A stretch of DNA of 64,000 nucleotides from CALCEB01 sp035531475 (GTDB taxonomy: Bacteria > Acidobacteriota > Terriglobia > UBA7540). The position numbers and the translations under genes are program-made. The DNA is taken from positions 62,001 to 126,000 of the forward strand of contig DATKST010000052.1 in the NCBI GenBank assembly GCA_035531475.1, given 5' to 3'. The notes beneath the pieces are model-generated. The model did no database searches and was not told where the DNA came from. It was given only the letters and a program-made list of their open reading frames with translations. Positions 8,506 through 17,167 of the stretch are shown in pieces (within the stretch, counting starts at the first letter, position 1; every line of letters begins with the position of its first letter).

Positions 8506-10191
8506 TCAAATGCTTCCGCGTTTCATTTCATCCATCAAATAATCACACGAGCGAACGCATAGCGCCATCAGAGTCAAGGTGGGGTTCTCACAGGGGTTGG
8601 AGCAGAAAGTGGCCGCGTCCATCACGAAAAGGTTCTTAACGTCGTGGGCTTGCTCAAATTGATTCACAACCGAGGCCTTGGTATCGTCGCCCATGCGGGC
8701 CACTCCCACCTCATGCCGGACACCCCCTGGCCCTCGTGGGTTGTACACTGGCTTGATATTCTTGGCTCCCGCAGCTTCCAGCATTTCGGCTGCGGCGTCT
8801 GCCGAATCGCGCAGCAAGGCAAATTCGTTTTCTCCATGTTTCATGTGGAAGCGGAGCACCGGAATCCCATAGGTGTCCACCACGGCCGGGTCAATCTCCA
8901 CATAATTGTCCCAACGGGCCAGGACCTCTCCGAACGTTTCGATCTTGAGCCGGTTGATGGGTTCGAAAGCTTTCTCTTTGAAGGGTGTTCCAAAACCTGG
9001 CGCCTTCCAGTTGAAGTGAACTCCCCCGCCGCCTTCATAGCCGTAGCCTCGCAGGAACTTTTGGGACCGCGGTCCGTTCGGAAGATTGCGGAAGCGTGGC
9101 ACATAGATGCCGCAAGGGCGATTGGGCCCGTTGATATTGGGCTTTCCGGGAAGTTCCGGAAACTCGCCACTCGCGCCAGCTCCGGCAATGTGGTCCATCA
9201 GATAGTGCCCCAGCACGCCGCTGGAATTGGCTAGACCGTTGGGATATTGCCGGTTGGCGGAGTTCAGGAGAATCCGTGCCGACTCAAACGCCTGAGCGCA
9301 AAGAATGACGACCCGCCCCTTGATCTCATGCGGTTGGCGGGTATTGCGGTCTACATAAAGAATCCCCCTGGCGCGATTACGTTCCGCATCCATCAAAACT
9401 TGGTACGCCATGGCGTTGGGAATGTAGGTGCAATTGCCGGTCTTAAGGGCATCGGGGACGGTGGTGAAAGCGGAATTGAAGTAGGAGTGAGTGACGCAGC
9501 CGCGCTCACACGGCCCGCAGTAATGGCAAGGCGCGCGGCCATGCAGCGGCTTGGTAAGGTTTGCAGTCCGGCTGGGAGTCACAGTCCAACCCAGCTTGGC
9601 CTTCACCCGCTCTCTGAAGACTGTTTCCGAGCAGGTGAGGCCCATATCCGGCTGGAAAAAGCCGTCGGGTATTTCGGGCACTCCTTCGGCTCGACCGGCA
9701 ACACCGATATAACTCTCCACCAGATCGTAGTAAGGCTTGACATCCTTGTAGCTGAGAGGCCAATTCACCCCGTAACCATCGTAGGATGCTGCCTTGAAGT
9801 CCAGATCGCTGTAACGGAGGCTCAGCCGCCCCCAGACGTTGGTACGGCCCCCGCCAATGCGCATTCGTGCCGACCAACTGAAGGGCATATTGGGAGTGGC
9901 GGTATAGGGTTCATCCAAATCATTACAAAACCAGTCATAGTTGTATTCCATGCAAGCGTAACATTGGCTCTGAATGGGCCGAGTCTTACGCATGAATTCC
10001 GGCGCGAGGTCGCGGTACTTCAGTTGGAAAGCCGGCTTGTGCTCGGTAAAATTCTGGTCCGACTGCGGCGGGCCGGCATCGAGAAGCGCGACCTTCAACC
10101 CCGCTTCTGTCAGCCGTTTGCAAGCCCAGCCGCCCGATGCGCCAGAGCCCACCACCAGCGCGTCATACAATTCCTTGGAGTGATCCACCAT
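8506..10191 (-). CDS. GMC-family FAD oxidoreductase
   Basis: 561 residues. N-terminal FAD Rossmann motif VVGSGASGGW (~residue 13), a cysteine cluster CHYCGPCERGC (~residue 218), and the C-terminal GMC block with HEVGVARMGDD (~residue 500) and NPTLTLMAL, so the His/Asn active-site pair of the glucose-methanol-choline superfamily is present. The Cys cluster is typical of the bacterial sugar/gluconate-dehydrogenase-like branch. There is no Tat signal, so it is likely cytoplasmic or partnered with an exported subunit. It converges with the osmolyte importer; choline oxidation would suit that context but the Cys-rich type points to sugars or polyols. Confidence 0.83.
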   Translation of the reverse strand: MVDHSKELYDALVVGSGASGGWACKRLTEAGLKVALLDAGPPQSDQNFTEHKPAFQLKYRDLAPEFMRKTRPIQSQCYACMEYNYDWFCNDLDEPYTATPNMPFSWSARMRIGGGRTNVWGRLSLRYSDLDFKAASYDGYGVNWPLSYKDVKPYYDLVESYIGVAGRAEGVPEIPDGFFQPDMGLTCSETVFRERVKAKLGWTVTPSRTANLTKPLHGRAPCHYCGPCERGCVTHSYFNSAFTTVPDALKTGNCTYIPNAMAYQVLMDAERNRARGILYVDRNTRQPHEIKGRVVILCAQAFESARILLNSANRQYPNGLANSSGVLGHYLMDHIAGAGASGEFPELPGKPNINGPNRPCGIYVPRFRNLPNGPRSQKFLRGYGYEGGGGVHFNWKAPGFGTPFKEKAFEPINRLKIETFGEVLARWDNYVEIDPAVVDTYGIPVLRFHMKHGENEFALLRDSADAAAEMLEAAGAKNIKPVYNPRGPGGVRHEVGVARMGDDTKASVVNQFEQAHDVKNLFVMDAATFCSNPCENPTLTLMALCVRSCDYLMDEMKRGSI

Positions 10192-10227
10192 AATTGTCTT
10201 CTAGCCTATTCCCTTTTAATTGCAACT

Positions 10228-10557
10228 TCAAACATTCTTGAGGTCGGGACTGGCGCCCACGGGCGAACGCGAGGGCGGCACTTGCCCTTGGCCCATGTCC
10301 CGGCGCTTTGCCTGTCCCAATTCGCAATAGGAGCATTTCTTGCGCCCTTTGAACCGTTGATAACATTGAACATTCCGGCTTTGTTGCCAATCGAGCCCGA
10401 TCAAGATGGAGGGCTGGACCGGCGGAGTCTTGATCCCGCAGGCGCCGGTCCACCCTTGCACCCATGCCCTCAACCCTACGGGCCCGGGAAACGGCTTGGC
10501 CGACGCTTCGGCCTTTCCGGCGAAATCGATCAATCGAACCATGGTCATCTTGCGCAA
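10228..10557 (-). CDS. Small hypothetical protein upstream of the GMC oxidoreductase
   Basis: 109 residues from a TTG with GGGAG five bases upstream. Codon third positions are mostly G or C, as in neighbouring real genes, and it lies 36 bases upstream of the GMC gene on the same strand. It contains a CSYC pair and a Trp/Gly-rich middle (GWTGACGIKTPP) but no family I recognise. A longer overlapping reading frame on the other strand is less convincing. It may be a real small gene or a fortuitous ORF. Confidence 0.35.
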   Translation of the reverse strand: MRKMTMVRLIDFAGKAEASAKPFPGPVGLRAWVQGWTGACGIKTPPVQPSILIGLDWQQSRNVQCYQRFKGRKKCSYCELGQAKRRDMGQGQVPPSRSPVGASPDLKNV

Positions 10558-10939
10558 TTCAGCTCCCGAGGGTTGTGAATTTGGTGACGCGCCCTGAATA
10601 GACGGGCGGCAAGACTATATGCATACTACTCACGTAATTTAAGTTTCCAATGGACGTGTATCACCAGAATCAGGTCTCCAGTTTTATGCCAGAGGCGCGG
10701 ACCAAAAGACAATGCAACCTTGCGTCGTCGGGCATTGGGATTTCAAACCTTAAATGAACGTTTCATTGCTAAAAAAGTTGTCGTCCCAACGGATGATGCT
10801 GCCAGCTATCTTGGGCTGAAATATCAGAAAACCTTCCAATTATTATTGGAAATTGGATTCTATTTTTCAATTCGATGTGATCTAATACTAAAACTGAAAA
10901 CGTCACTGAGTCCCCAAGCTGGAGAGTGGGGCGGCAAGA
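10558..10939. other. Intergenic region upstream of the IclR regulator
   Basis: Locally AT-rich (especially 10740-10910) in an otherwise GC-rich window, as expected for a regulatory region. Apart from the imperfect palindrome at 10835-10850 I see no gene, RNA or long repeat in it. Confidence 0.5.
10835..10850. promoter_or_regulatory. Possible operator palindrome upstream of the IclR gene
   Basis: TCCAATTATTATTGGA is a near-perfect 16-base palindrome ~90 bases upstream of the IclR start. It is followed at once by an AATTG...CAATT pair. IclR regulators usually bind short palindromes near their own promoter; assignment to this protein is inference. Confidence 0.3.
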
Positions 10940-11749
10940 ATGCGCAAAACCGGAACCCGGCCACAACCCGTGGGAGTTTTAACCAAGGCGCTCAAGATTA
11001 TTGAGACTCTCCGAAATTCTCCCGGCGGGCTTGCTCTGAAGGACATTGCCAAACAGACGGGAGTGAACAAAAGTACGGCTTACCGGTTCCTCTCCCATCT
11101 CGAGCGAGAAGCCTATCTGTCGCGGGATCAGGACGGAACTTATACCATCGGCCTCAAACTAAGCCAGATGACGCCCGGTTCTCCCCGTGAGGGGGACCTG
11201 CGCGAAGCGGCGCGGCCGGTGCTGCGCGAGCTCCTTGCTGCGACCGGGGAAAGCGTCAATCTCGCCGTGCGGGACAATAGCGATGTCCTTTACTTGGAGG
11301 TCTTGGAAAGCCCTCACGACTTCCGCTTGGTTTCCACCATCGGAAGCCGCCGGCCGATTTACTCGACGGCGCTCGGCAAGTCCTTGGCGGCATTTTTCCC
11401 CGCCGACCAATCAAAATCGATCCTTCAGGCCATTCAATTCCAACCTTTGACCTCTCATACCATCACCAACCTGGCTGAATTCATGAGAGAATTGGAGGTG
11501 GTTCGGGGCCAAATGTATTCGCTGGATAACGAGGAGAACCTCTTGGGCGCGCGCTGTGTGGGGGCGCCGGTCCTGAATCAGCATGGCGAGTCGGTTGCTG
11601 CGGTCAGCGTTTCTGGGCCGATCTCAAGAATTAGCGATGAGAAAGTCAGCATCTTTGCGGCCGCTGTAAAGGATGCTGCGGAGAAAATCGCCATCCGGCT
11701 GGGATTTTCCTTTCCACAGTCCCCGGTGAGCAGGCAGCTTCTGGCCTGA
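10940..11749 (+). CDS. IclR-family transcriptional regulator
   Basis: 269 residues. An N-terminal winged helix-turn-helix (residues ~12-70: KALKIIETLRNSPGGLALKDIAKQ, then KSTAYRFLSHLE) is followed by the IclR effector domain with the conserved RRPIYSTALGKSLAAF and GARCVGAPVLNQ segments. IclR proteins control sugar-acid, aromatic or acetate catabolic operons by binding a small carboxylate. The neighbours (rhamnose mutarotase, sugar-acid dehydratase, DHDPS-family aldolase, SDR) make sugar-acid degradation the likely regulon. ATG with GGGGCGGCAAG upstream. Confidence 0.9.
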   Translation: MRKTGTRPQPVGVLTKALKIIETLRNSPGGLALKDIAKQTGVNKSTAYRFLSHLEREAYLSRDQDGTYTIGLKLSQMTPGSPREGDLREAARPVLRELLAATGESVNLAVRDNSDVLYLEVLESPHDFRLVSTIGSRRPIYSTALGKSLAAFFPADQSKSILQAIQFQPLTSHTITNLAEFMRELEVVRGQMYSLDNEENLLGARCVGAPVLNQHGESVAAVSVSGPISRISDEKVSIFAAAVKDAAEKIAIRLGFSFPQSPVSRQLLA

Positions 11750-11940
11750 CTCTCTGATGGGATGTAGCGGCGGGGTCCTGACTCCCGAAAGGATTTAATA
11801 AAGCCTGGCGGAGGCGAGACCACCGAAAGGGTCCAAAAAACGCCGGGGGGTGAGGACATCGCCGTGAACTGGCGATTGACCAAGGTGAAATGGGTCCGGG
11901 ATCAGCACCGCCACCTGGAAACCAAAGGGATGAGGCATGC

Positions 11941-12285
11941 ATGGCTAACAAATCGCAACAATTGAAGCGGTACGGTCAGCTCCTGCGAGTGCGCCCGGAG
12001 GCACGTGAAGAGTACATTCGCTACCATGAGAGGGTCTGGCCGGAAGTGCTAAAGACCATTCGCGATTGCAACATTCGAAATTACTCGATCTTCCTGCAGG
12101 ACGGCCTTCTCTTTGCCTATTTCGAATATATCGGCCAGGATTACGCGGCGGACATGGCGAAGATGGCAGCCGATCCCAAAACTCAGGAGTGGTGGGCGAT
12201 TATGATGCCCATGCAGGATCCCCTCCCCACCCGCGCCGAAGGGGAGTGGTGGGTAAATATGCCAGAGGTGTTTCACACGGATTGA
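11941..12285 (+). CDS. rhaM: L-rhamnose mutarotase
   Basis: 114 residues. The start QLLRVRPEAREEYIRYHERVWP and the WWVNMPEVFH tail match the RhaM/YiiL family, dimeric ferredoxin-like proteins that interconvert alpha and beta anomers of L-rhamnose (some members act on L-fucose). Key features are the HERVWP segment (catalytic His), the paired Trp before the end (EWW) and a second pair at ~residue 82 (EWWAIMMPMQ). A longer ORF begins at 11890, but the ATG at 11941, preceded by GGGATGAGG, aligns with the family start. It follows the IclR gene by 191 bases on the same strand. Confidence 0.88.
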   Translation: MANKSQQLKRYGQLLRVRPEAREEYIRYHERVWPEVLKTIRDCNIRNYSIFLQDGLLFAYFEYIGQDYAADMAKMAADPKTQEWWAIMMPMQDPLPTRAEGEWWVNMPEVFHTD

Positions 12286-12366
12286 TCGTTGCCGCGGTCA
12301 GGGCGTCGCATTCGCCTCGGTTCTTGCCTTGGATGTAAAGTTGCCAACAGGATCGAGGGGCGCCTT

Positions 12367-12423
12367 CCGTAGAGGCGGCTTTATGCCGCCATGTCTCATG
12401 GCGAGATAAACTCGCCGCTACAG
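12367..12423. repeat. Palindromic repeat, GTAGAGGCGGC variant
   Basis: Left arm GTAGAGGCGGCTTTATGCCGCC and right arm GGCGAGATAAACTCGCCGCTAC form two nested hairpins between the convergent rhaM and permease genes. It is a diverged member of the TAGCGGCGGTC family, very like the copy at 25861-25942. Confidence 0.65.
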
Positions 12424-12493
12424 CGATCAAACTGCACCACGACCTGGGTTTCCTTCTCCCTGCATCGTGCCGGGTGGGATTCTTATCTTGTCC

Positions 12494-14014
12494 TCATCGT
12501 GCGGTCCGCCCCTTTGAGCTGCGCAAAATCAAGTAGAAGACAAAGCCCGCCAGCACGATCACCAGTCCCGGCCAAGTGGTGGAAGGGCGGAAGGCGAGCA
12601 GCATGGCTAAGATCACGGTTGCACCCGCAATGTAGGTGAGCGGGACCAGCGGGTAGCCGGGCGTGCGAAAAGGACGGCGAACATCAGGCCGTTTGGCGCG
12701 CAAGCGAATGACGCCGGCAATGGTCAGGACGTAGAAAATGAGCGCCGCGGAGATCACGTAATCCAGCAGGTTGCTGTAAAGGCTGCCATATTGCCCTGTG
12801 GCTGGATTGTATGTCCGGGGCAGAACCAGAAACGCCGCCCAGAATCCCTGGACGGCGAGTGAACGTCCTGGAACGTGATGGCGGTTCAGGCGGCCCGCCG
12901 ACTTGAAGAACAGCCCATCACTTGCCATGGCGTAATAGGCGCGGGGCCCCGCCAGCACCAGCCCATTGATGCATCCGAAGCAGGAAACCATGATAGCAAT
13001 GGCCATGAGCAGCGCGCCGAAACCCGGGAAGATAGCGTGAAGCATGGCGGTGGCCACCAAGTCCTGCGGCGCATGTTGAATGGCAGAGAAGGGAAGGGTG
13101 GTAAGGTAGGCGATGTTGGCCAACAAGTAGAGCGCGATCACCGAGGCCACACCCAGGGCCAGGGCGCGCGGTAAGGTACGTTCCGGGTTCTTCACCTCTT
13201 CCGCTGCAAAGGTGACGTCGTGCCACGAATCGGCCGAAAAGAGAGACCCGGATTGGGCCACGCAGATTGCCACCACCAGGCCCCAGGCTGTTGTGCAATT
13301 GAGTGATCCGGAAATGGGGTGGAAGCCGCGCGCCACCCACAGACGCCCGAAATTGGCAGCGATGGCGTGGGCATTCCGCCCGATGGTGAAGCCGAGCAGG
13401 ATCAGCGCCGCCAACGCCCCGGCCTTGGCGACCGTGAAGACGTTCTGCACGATCTTTCCGTATTCCAGCCCTCGCGTGTTCGTCCAGGTCAGGAGCACGA
13501 TCACCGCGATGCCCGTCAACTGCGCGGTGGAAAGTGAAATGGCGTAATGAGCGGTGAAGTGGATGGGCGCGATCAGGTAATGCTTCTCATCGATGGCGGG
13601 CCACAGCACGCCGCTGAACCTTGCGAAGGCCACGGCCACCGCTGCAATCGTGCCGGTTTGGATGACACCGAAGAGCGTCCAGCCATAAAGGAAACCCCAA
13701 AGCGGCGAGTAAGCCTCACGCAGATAAACATACATGCCGCCCGCTGAGGGAATCATGGAGGAAAGCTCGCCATAGGAAAGCGCGGCCGTCACCGTCAGAA
13801 CTCCGGTCACAGCCCAGGTCGCGAGCAAGGCTCCCGGGCTGCCCACCAACCGCGACATATCGGCCGAGACGATGAAGATGCCCGATCCGATCATGGCGCC
13901 CGCTACCACCATCACGGAATCAAACAGCCCGAGACCGCGGACGAAGCCCCCGGCAGCGCCGGTGGGTGAAGTGGTGGCCGCAACGTTGTTCTGGAGGTGA
14001 GGGGATTCGGGCAT
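12494..14014 (-). CDS. APC-superfamily amino-acid permease
   Basis: 506 residues with about 12 transmembrane segments. TM1 carries the APC hallmark GAMIGSGIF, a broken helix that binds the substrate alpha-amino group; SAGGMYVYLREAYSP and the FAAEEVKNPERTLPRAL loop are also family signatures. The ATG at 14014 is chosen because a 30-residue upstream extension would overlap the upstream gene and does not look like an APC N-terminus. It starts 8 bases after the proline dehydrogenase stop, so the pair is probably one operon. Proline or another degradable amino acid is a plausible substrate. Confidence 0.87.
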   Translation of the reverse strand: MPESPHLQNNVAATTSPTGAAGGFVRGLGLFDSVMVVAGAMIGSGIFIVSADMSRLVGSPGALLATWAVTGVLTVTAALSYGELSSMIPSAGGMYVYLREAYSPLWGFLYGWTLFGVIQTGTIAAVAVAFARFSGVLWPAIDEKHYLIAPIHFTAHYAISLSTAQLTGIAVIVLLTWTNTRGLEYGKIVQNVFTVAKAGALAALILLGFTIGRNAHAIAANFGRLWVARGFHPISGSLNCTTAWGLVVAICVAQSGSLFSADSWHDVTFAAEEVKNPERTLPRALALGVASVIALYLLANIAYLTTLPFSAIQHAPQDLVATAMLHAIFPGFGALLMAIAIMVSCFGCINGLVLAGPRAYYAMASDGLFFKSAGRLNRHHVPGRSLAVQGFWAAFLVLPRTYNPATGQYGSLYSNLLDYVISAALIFYVLTIAGVIRLRAKRPDVRRPFRTPGYPLVPLTYIAGATVILAMLLAFRPSTTWPGLVIVLAGFVFYLILRSSKGRTAR

Positions 14015-14022
14015 GGCCGTTG

Positions 14023-14952
14023 TCAAGCCGGAAACAGGTTCCGGACCACGAACATGGCGTTGGCGGGACGTTCCGCCAAGCGCCGCATGAACCAGGGAAA
14101 CCAAAAACTGCCATAAGCGATCAGTACAATCGATTTCCAGCCTTCGCGCGCCAGGCGAAGCTGCTCCGCCCGCTGAATGCCAAACAGCATCTGAAATTCA
14201 AACTGGTCCTTTCCAACCTGCTGCGATTCAGCAAACTGCGTGATGCGGCGGATCAGGGCGCGGTCATGCGTGGCAAACGCCGCGCGCACACCAGTGGCGC
14301 GGGCTTCCGGGCTGATGAGGAGTGACGCCAACTTGAAGTAATTCTCATCGACGTCGATCTTTTTGGGAAAGGCAAGATCCGGCGGCTCCAGGTAAGCGCC
14401 CTTCACCATGCGGATGGCCGGGCCGAGGGGCAGGAGGCTTTGAATGTCCTTCCCGGTTCTGTAAAGGTATGCCTGGAGGCAAAGGCCGACGTTCTTGAAG
14501 GAGCCGCGTGCCTGCCGGAAAATTTCAATGGTGCGATCGACGTAAGGACTCGCTTCCATGTCTATCCAGACGACCCGCGAGGAATCCTCCTTCTGAACGA
14601 TCTTCAGAAAGTTGGCGAGACAAAGCTCCGGGCTTAGGTCGAGCCCCAACTGCGTGAGCTTCACGGAGATTTCCGTGTTCAATCCGCGTTCGGGAATGCG
14701 ACGCAAGACTTCCTGGTAGTGGTTTGTGACGGCATCGGCTTCGGAAGCGCTGGTGACGTTTTCACCCAGTTGCGTGAATACCGCGCCGATCCCTTGTTCG
14801 CGCAACGCGGCAGCCGCGCTTAAAGCGTCATCCAATTCTTCACCCGGCATAAAGCGTGCAACGGTGCGGCGAACGAACCAATATTTGGGCGCCTGCTCGC
14901 GCAGCCACCGGCTCTGCGAACAGGCCAGAAAGAAATTCCTCATCACACTCAT
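14023..14952 (-). CDS. Proline dehydrogenase (PutA-type FAD domain)
   Basis: 309 residues, the length of a stand-alone monofunctional proline dehydrogenase. It oxidises proline to pyrroline-5-carboxylate, passing electrons to the membrane quinone pool through FAD. A beta-alpha barrel pattern is visible: ISVKLTQLGLD (~residue 95), VWIDMEASPY (~125), GLCLQAYLYRT (~155), RMVKGAYLEP (~180) and the C-terminal EFQMLFGIQRA (~253) that carries substrate-binding residues. The ATG at 14952 is preferred because an upstream extension would read into a palindromic repeat. It lies next to an APC permease. No pyrroline-5-carboxylate dehydrogenase gene is in this window. Confidence 0.87.
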   Translation of the reverse strand: MSVMRNFFLACSQSRWLREQAPKYWFVRRTVARFMPGEELDDALSAAAALREQGIGAVFTQLGENVTSASEADAVTNHYQEVLRRIPERGLNTEISVKLTQLGLDLSPELCLANFLKIVQKEDSSRVVWIDMEASPYVDRTIEIFRQARGSFKNVGLCLQAYLYRTGKDIQSLLPLGPAIRMVKGAYLEPPDLAFPKKIDVDENYFKLASLLISPEARATGVRAAFATHDRALIRRITQFAESQQVGKDQFEFQMLFGIQRAEQLRLAREGWKSIVLIAYGSFWFPWFMRRLAERPANAMFVVRNLFPA

Positions 14953-14965
14953 GGTTGACCTCAAG

Positions 14966-15108
14966 TGGGGGCGACCTTTGTGGTCGCCCGTTCCCTGGCA
15001 GAGGACCACGCGCTACAATGGCCGTCGCCGAACAGAAGCCCCGGCACTGCCTGGGCCGGAAGCGGACCCATTACACTGGTCGAGGGCGGGCGCAAGGCCC
15101 GCCCCTAG
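14966..15108. repeat. GGGCGACC/GCCCGCCCC repeat pair, copy 1
   Basis: Two GC-rich hairpins, GGGCGACCTTTGTGGTCGCCC at the left and GGGCGGGCGCAAGGCCCGCCC at the right, separated by ~95 bases, fill the gap between the proline dehydrogenase and SDR genes. The same pair occurs much closer together at 43.4 and 54.2 kb, so this copy has an insertion between its halves. Confidence 0.65.
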
Positions 15109-15896
15109 AGTACGCTTCGGATCATACCGCCATCCACCTGGAGGGTGGCGCCGGTAATGTAGGAGGCAGCATCCGAAAGCAGAAACACCGCAGCCCGCGC
15201 CAACTCTTCTGGTAGCCCGTAGCGGCCCAAAGGAATCGTGGCGGCAGAACGCCGCTGCTGTTCTTCCACAGGAATTCCCAAACGCTGGCTTGCCGCTTCA
15301 TCCAGCTCGCGAACCCGGTCCGTGGAAATCCGGCCCGGAATCAGATGGTTTACGCGGATGCGGCGGCTGGCGTATTCATTTGTCAGGGTTTTGGCCAGCG
15401 CTGAAACGGAAGGACGTAAGATGGTGGAAAGGGCGAGGTTCGGAATCGGTTCCTTGACCGAGGAGGAAGTCAGAAATAGGATGCTGCCGCCCGTGCCCGC
15501 CGTCATTTTCTCAATCGAGCGCCGGGCCATGCGCACGGCGCTCAGCACCAGCAGTTCGAAGGCGTTCTGCCACGCCGCATCGTCAAATGCCGCAAAATTT
15601 CCGGCGGGTGGCCCGCCCGCGTTCGCCACCAGCATGTCAATCCGGCCGAAAACCTCCATCGTGGTTTCGTGCCATTGATCGATGGCTTCCGCCGAGCGGA
15701 CGTCCCCGGCAAATCCCAGCGCCTGCGTGCCATGTTCCGCGTGAATCTGCCGCGCTGCCTCATTCACCGCATCCTGGCCTCGCGAAAGAATGGATACCGA
15801 AGCGCCCTCCGCCGCCAACTGTTGGGCAATGGCGAAGCCCAGGCCGCGGCTCGCGCCGCTGACCATTGCCACCTTTCCTTTCAAGCCTAAGTCCAC
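15105..15896 (-). CDS. SDR-family oxidoreductase with atypical active site
   Basis: 263 residues, classical SDR length. The cofactor motif SGASRGLG (residues ~14-21) and NAG (~91-93) are intact, and the C-terminus ends in the usual YITGATLQVDGG. The catalytic Ser region is LTSSSVKEP (~147). The YxxxK dyad that normally follows 12-13 residues later is absent: the aligned segment is LALSTILRPSVSALAKTL. Some FabG-like subfamilies share this LS-x-x-x-R pattern, so it may be a special subgroup. It overlaps the upstream DHDPS-family gene by 10 bases, suggesting one pathway, such as sugar-acid or keto-acid metabolism. Confidence 0.82.
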   Translation of the reverse strand: MDLGLKGKVAMVSGASRGLGFAIAQQLAAEGASVSILSRGQDAVNEAARQIHAEHGTQALGFAGDVRSAEAIDQWHETTMEVFGRIDMLVANAGGPPAGNFAAFDDAAWQNAFELLVLSAVRMARRSIEKMTAGTGGSILFLTSSSVKEPIPNLALSTILRPSVSALAKTLTNEYASRRIRVNHLIPGRISTDRVRELDEAASQRLGIPVEEQQRRSAATIPLGRYGLPEELARAAVFLLSDAASYITGATLQVDGGMIRSVL

Positions 15897-16795
15897 TCAA
15901 TCCCTCCCGTTTTCCAAACCCACTCGAGCTGGCGGTCAAGCTGAACCGAAGTCGAAGCGTCCAATGGACCGCCCGGCGCCCGGACTGCGGCATCGGCCAG
16001 CGCGCCTCGCCTCTTCAGAATTTCCTTGCGAATCGCCATTCCGATCCCTTCCTGAAATTCAAACCGCATCAGGGGCACGGCGCGATAAAAAATATCAGTA
16101 GCTTCGTCAACCTGCCCGGCCCGGAAGAGCTTCACGACCTTCACCAGGATTTCCGGGCAGGCAAAACCGGTCATGGCTCCTGCGGCTCCTGCCAGAAGTT
16201 CCTCAAGAAGGAAAACACCGCCCAGCCCTCCCAGAATCTGAACGGGCACGCTTTGCGAGTGGTCCAGAATGCGGGTTATCTTCAAAGGCGTGGGCGGATC
16301 CTCCAGCTTGATCGTGCGCGCTGCGGGAACGTCGCGGGCGATGCGTGCCAGGAGGGCGGGCTCAAGGACGGTGCCCGATACGGGTGGGTAATCCTGCACC
16401 ACGATAGGCAGATCGACCGCGGCGGCCAGTTCCGCATAGTGCCGCAGCACGGCGCCGGAATTGACCTTCGGCATACGCGGCGGACTTACCATGATGGCGG
16501 CAGCTCCCGCCGCCTGTGCCCGGCGGCTGTACTCGATGCAGGTACGCAGGCCATCAGCCGAGGAGCCCGCCACCACCGGCACGCGGCCCTTCACAAGGTC
16601 CAGAATGGCGTCCAAGACTTCAAAACGTTCCTTCTCCGTCAGGCGAGCCACTTCGCCCGTGACCCCCAGCGCCGTCAGGCCATTCACGCCGGCGCGAATG
16701 TAAAGATCCACCACCCTGCGCAAGCTGACAAAATCGATTTCACCGTTAGCCGAAAACGGCGTGGGTAACACCGAAAACACGCCTTGAAAATTCAA
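15887..16795 (-). CDS. DHDPS/N-acetylneuraminate-lyase family aldolase or dehydratase
   Basis: 302 residues. A (beta/alpha)8 Schiff-base enzyme: substrate-carboxylate motif GVTGE (family GTTGE) near residue 46, the catalytic Tyr in VQDYPP (~136) and the Schiff-base Lys in TIKLEDPP (~163). The family includes 2-keto-3-deoxy-sugar-acid aldolases and dehydratases and a pyrroline-4-hydroxy-2-carboxylate deaminase of hydroxyproline degradation; context fits either. Start choice: a TTG at 16795 with GGCGGAGGAAACA just upstream is a far better site than the ATG 39 bases earlier, and LNFQGVF aligns with family starts. It overlaps the SDR gene by 10 bases. Confidence 0.85.
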   Translation of the reverse strand: MNFQGVFSVLPTPFSANGEIDFVSLRRVVDLYIRAGVNGLTALGVTGEVARLTEKERFEVLDAILDLVKGRVPVVAGSSADGLRTCIEYSRRAQAAGAAAIMVSPPRMPKVNSGAVLRHYAELAAAVDLPIVVQDYPPVSGTVLEPALLARIARDVPAARTIKLEDPPTPLKITRILDHSQSVPVQILGGLGGVFLLEELLAGAAGAMTGFACPEILVKVVKLFRAGQVDEATDIFYRAVPLMRFEFQEGIGMAIRKEILKRRGALADAAVRAPGGPLDASTSVQLDRQLEWVWKTGGIEWT

Positions 16796-16963
16796 TGTTT
16801 CCTCCGCCTCAAAGCCAGTTTTGTGCCCGGGCACGCAGTTTGCTGCGGCATAAGCCGAAGCCGCTTCATCCTGCGACGCGGCACGATTCGCACGGCTGTG
16901 GAATTATAACCGGAGTCTACACGTTTGGAGCGTTGATCTTGCGGCAAGGGGTTCTGGTGGCTC

Positions 16964-17106
16964 GCGGGTGGCGCAGACATTGCCATGCATGTCTGCGCCC
17001 CGGTTACGGGCTTCGCCTCTCTCCCAGAACACAGATGTTGGCGGTAAGGAAGAGCCCGGCTTGCTCAGGTGGCGCCGACATGAAAATCGATGTCGGCGCC
17101 ACCCGC
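16964..17106. repeat. 143-bp double-hairpin element, copy 1
   Basis: Terminal inverted repeats GCGGGTGGCGC(A/C)GACAT. Two internal palindromes are visible: GCAGACAT...ATGTCTGC at the left and GCCGACAT...ATGTCGGC at the right. A nearly identical element lies at 42800-42941. No ORF is shared. It looks like a non-autonomous mobile element or a structured RNA unit. Confidence 0.75.
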
Positions 17107-17167
17107 GCGACAGCTATCCCCGGGATGCCAATGTTTATGGCCCGGCGCGCCGGGTCCATCCCGGGCA

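Noticed and set aside
9247..10578. 443-codon open frame on the plus strand over the GMC gene
   Set aside because: Antisense shadow of a clear GMC oxidoreductase; no family motif and no ribosome site.
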